From Chitinophagaceae bacterium (GTDB lineage: Bacteria; Bacteroidota; Bacteroidia; Chitinophagales; Chitinophagaceae): a stretch of 7,488 bases of DNA. Where the stretch lies: NCBI GenBank assembly GCA_947472635.1, contig CANJDY010000135.1:1-7488 (forward strand), read 5' to 3'. The first letter of the stretch is position 1. Each line of letters opens with the position of its first letter. The notes beneath the pieces are model-generated. The model was not told where the DNA came from, made no database searches, and was given only the letters and a program-made list of their open reading frames with translations. Of the stretch, positions 6,733-7,488 are shown one piece after another. The position numbers and the translations under genes were made by a program.

Positions 6733-6818
6733 TGGCAAATTTATTATCGTTAAAATAAGTGCTCCGGCAATTATACCATTAGGCGAATGGGTAGCCAATA
6801 AAAACTTAAATCGGACAC

Positions 6819-6862
6819 AAGTGAAAGGGGCCACTGGTTAACACCGGTGGCCCCTTTCACTT
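6819..6862 (-). terminator. Strong stem-loop terminator after gldN
   Basis: Arms 6819-6838 and 6843-6862 form a 20-bp stem around a 4-base loop (TAAC). The pairing is perfect apart from position 6835 against 6846, which is G-U on the plus strand and A-C on the minus strand. The core GTGAAAGGGGCCAC (6821-6834) pairs exactly with its complement. It begins 17 bases beyond the gldN stop, so it most likely ends the gldN transcript. The U-tract on that strand is short and broken (UUGUGU), so it may act as a terminator, as a 3'-end-stabilising hairpin, or both. Confidence 0.65.
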
Positions 6863-6879
6863 ATACTATCATTAGAACC

Positions 6880-7488
6880 CTAATATTTCCATAAATCCTG
6901 CTCGTAAGTAAATATCTTCTCCTTCAGTCTCTCCCCTTCTAACAATTGAAAAACCCCATTGTCAACCATTCCTTTTTGTAGCTTGATAGGGATATCAAAG
7001 GGGTTATCAATGGTACTTTTAATAATTCTCCCACTAAACATTCGGCCTTCAAATAAATCTTCCCAACTCAGTCTTGCACCAAAATTCTTGCCATTATACA
7101 CATCATATTTTGCTAAAACAGGTCTCAAATCTGGGTAATATATCCAAAATAATTCTGATTCTCCCAAATCAACACCTGTAGAAGTTATTACTCTTTTGAG
7201 AGGGGAAATGCCCAATATTCTCCAAAAAAGCCTGGAGCTTTCCTTGTCAAAAATTACCTCTTCCTTAATTCTGAATTTATAAAATGAATCAAGAGCCACT
7301 TCTCTTGGTACTAATTTTTTCCCAATACTTACGCCCAGAGAATCAAGTTGATCAACCATCTCAGGAGCATCACGTATCTTTAGATCAACTTCACCAATTG
7401 TCATAGGAGTTGTAAATCTATCATCAATCGCAGAAAAAGCAATTACTGCACTATCTTGTATTGCTTTCATGATAATTGAAATAAATCG
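6880..7488 (-). CDS. gldN: Type IX secretion/gliding motility protein GldN (PorN), partial at the 5' end
   Basis: This is the C-terminal 202 residues of GldN/PorN, a periplasmic component of the type IX secretion system that forms a ring complex with the lipoprotein GldK/PorK and is needed for secretion and, in gliders, motility. Counted from the Met at 7470, the evidence is DDRFTTP (16-22), FRIKEEVIFDKE (66-77), RILGISPL (84-91), the block LFWIYYPDLR (107-116), LSWEDLFEGRMFSG (134-147) and the C-terminal RLKEKIFTYEQDLWKY (181-196). The frame remains open through six more codons to the window edge, there is no ribosome-binding site at 7470, and the family is longer with a signal peptide. The true start is therefore outside the window. 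gldN is normally the last gene of a gldKLMN cluster, consistent with a terminator just after its stop; gldM, gldL and gldK would be expected further right. Confidence 0.9.
   Translation of the reverse strand, partial: RFISIIMKAIQDSAVIAFSAIDDRFTTPMTIGEVDLKIRDAPEMVDQLDSLGVSIGKKLVPREVALDSFYKFRIKEEVIFDKESSRLFWRILGISPLKRVITSTGVDLGESELFWIYYPDLRPVLAKYDVYNGKNFGARLSWEDLFEGRMFSGRIIKSTIDNPFDIPIKLQKGMVDNGVFQLLEGERLKEKIFTYEQDLWKY

Noticed and set aside
6733..6834. N-terminal extension of the HIT protein from the ATG at 6834
   Set aside because: The extra 34 residues do not resemble the HIT family, the start would lie inside the gldN stem-loop, and the ATG at 6732 gives the standard family opening.

Overview
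The window looks like chromosomal DNA of an AT-rich Bacteroidota bacterium, probably close to Chitinophagaceae. The evidence is a GldN/PorN homologue (a type IX secretion/gliding component confined to this phylum), a DUF3098 protein directly behind the tail of FtsX, leaders that are A-rich instead of carrying Shine-Dalgarno sequences, and at least one match to the Bacteroidota -7 promoter element TAnnTTTG. Family assignments come from reading motifs, not from database searches; the exact genus is not determined.

Left part, plus strand (1-3646). The last 24 codons of ftsX are followed by a small two-helix DUF3098 membrane protein and a clear stem-loop terminator (475-502). Then comes uppP (undecaprenyl-diphosphate phosphatase, cell-wall lipid carrier recycling). 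An apparent two-gene unit follows: a UMF1/Atg22-type MFS transporter and, one base after its stop, a metallo-beta-lactamase-fold hydrolase resembling the lactonase branch of that superfamily.

Middle part, minus strand (3698-5481). A polytopic protein with the flippase-like/lysylphosphatidylglycerol-synthase membrane domain starts at an apparent TTG codon. It overlaps by 4 bases a secreted DUF3108 protein downstream, so the two are probably translationally coupled. A good -7 promoter match lies 32 bases upstream of the TTG.

Right part (5482-7488). A 257-base divergent intergenic region separates that operon from ruvC (plus strand, GTG start, all four catalytic acidic residues present). ruvC converges on a HIT-family nucleotide-binding hydrolase (minus strand), whose true start is well inside the longest open frame. 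Upstream of it is a strong 20-bp stem-loop that closes the gldN gene, which enters from the right edge of the window and lacks its N-terminus here.

Functionally, many of the genes concern the cell envelope: FtsX, UppP, the flippase-like/DUF3108 pair and GldN. RuvC and HIT are housekeeping. I see no mobile element, CRISPR array, tRNA or rRNA. No gene-free stretch exceeds 300 bases. Most of the content is ordinary core genome. The least characterised parts are the flippase-like/DUF3108 pair and the UMF1-MBL pair.
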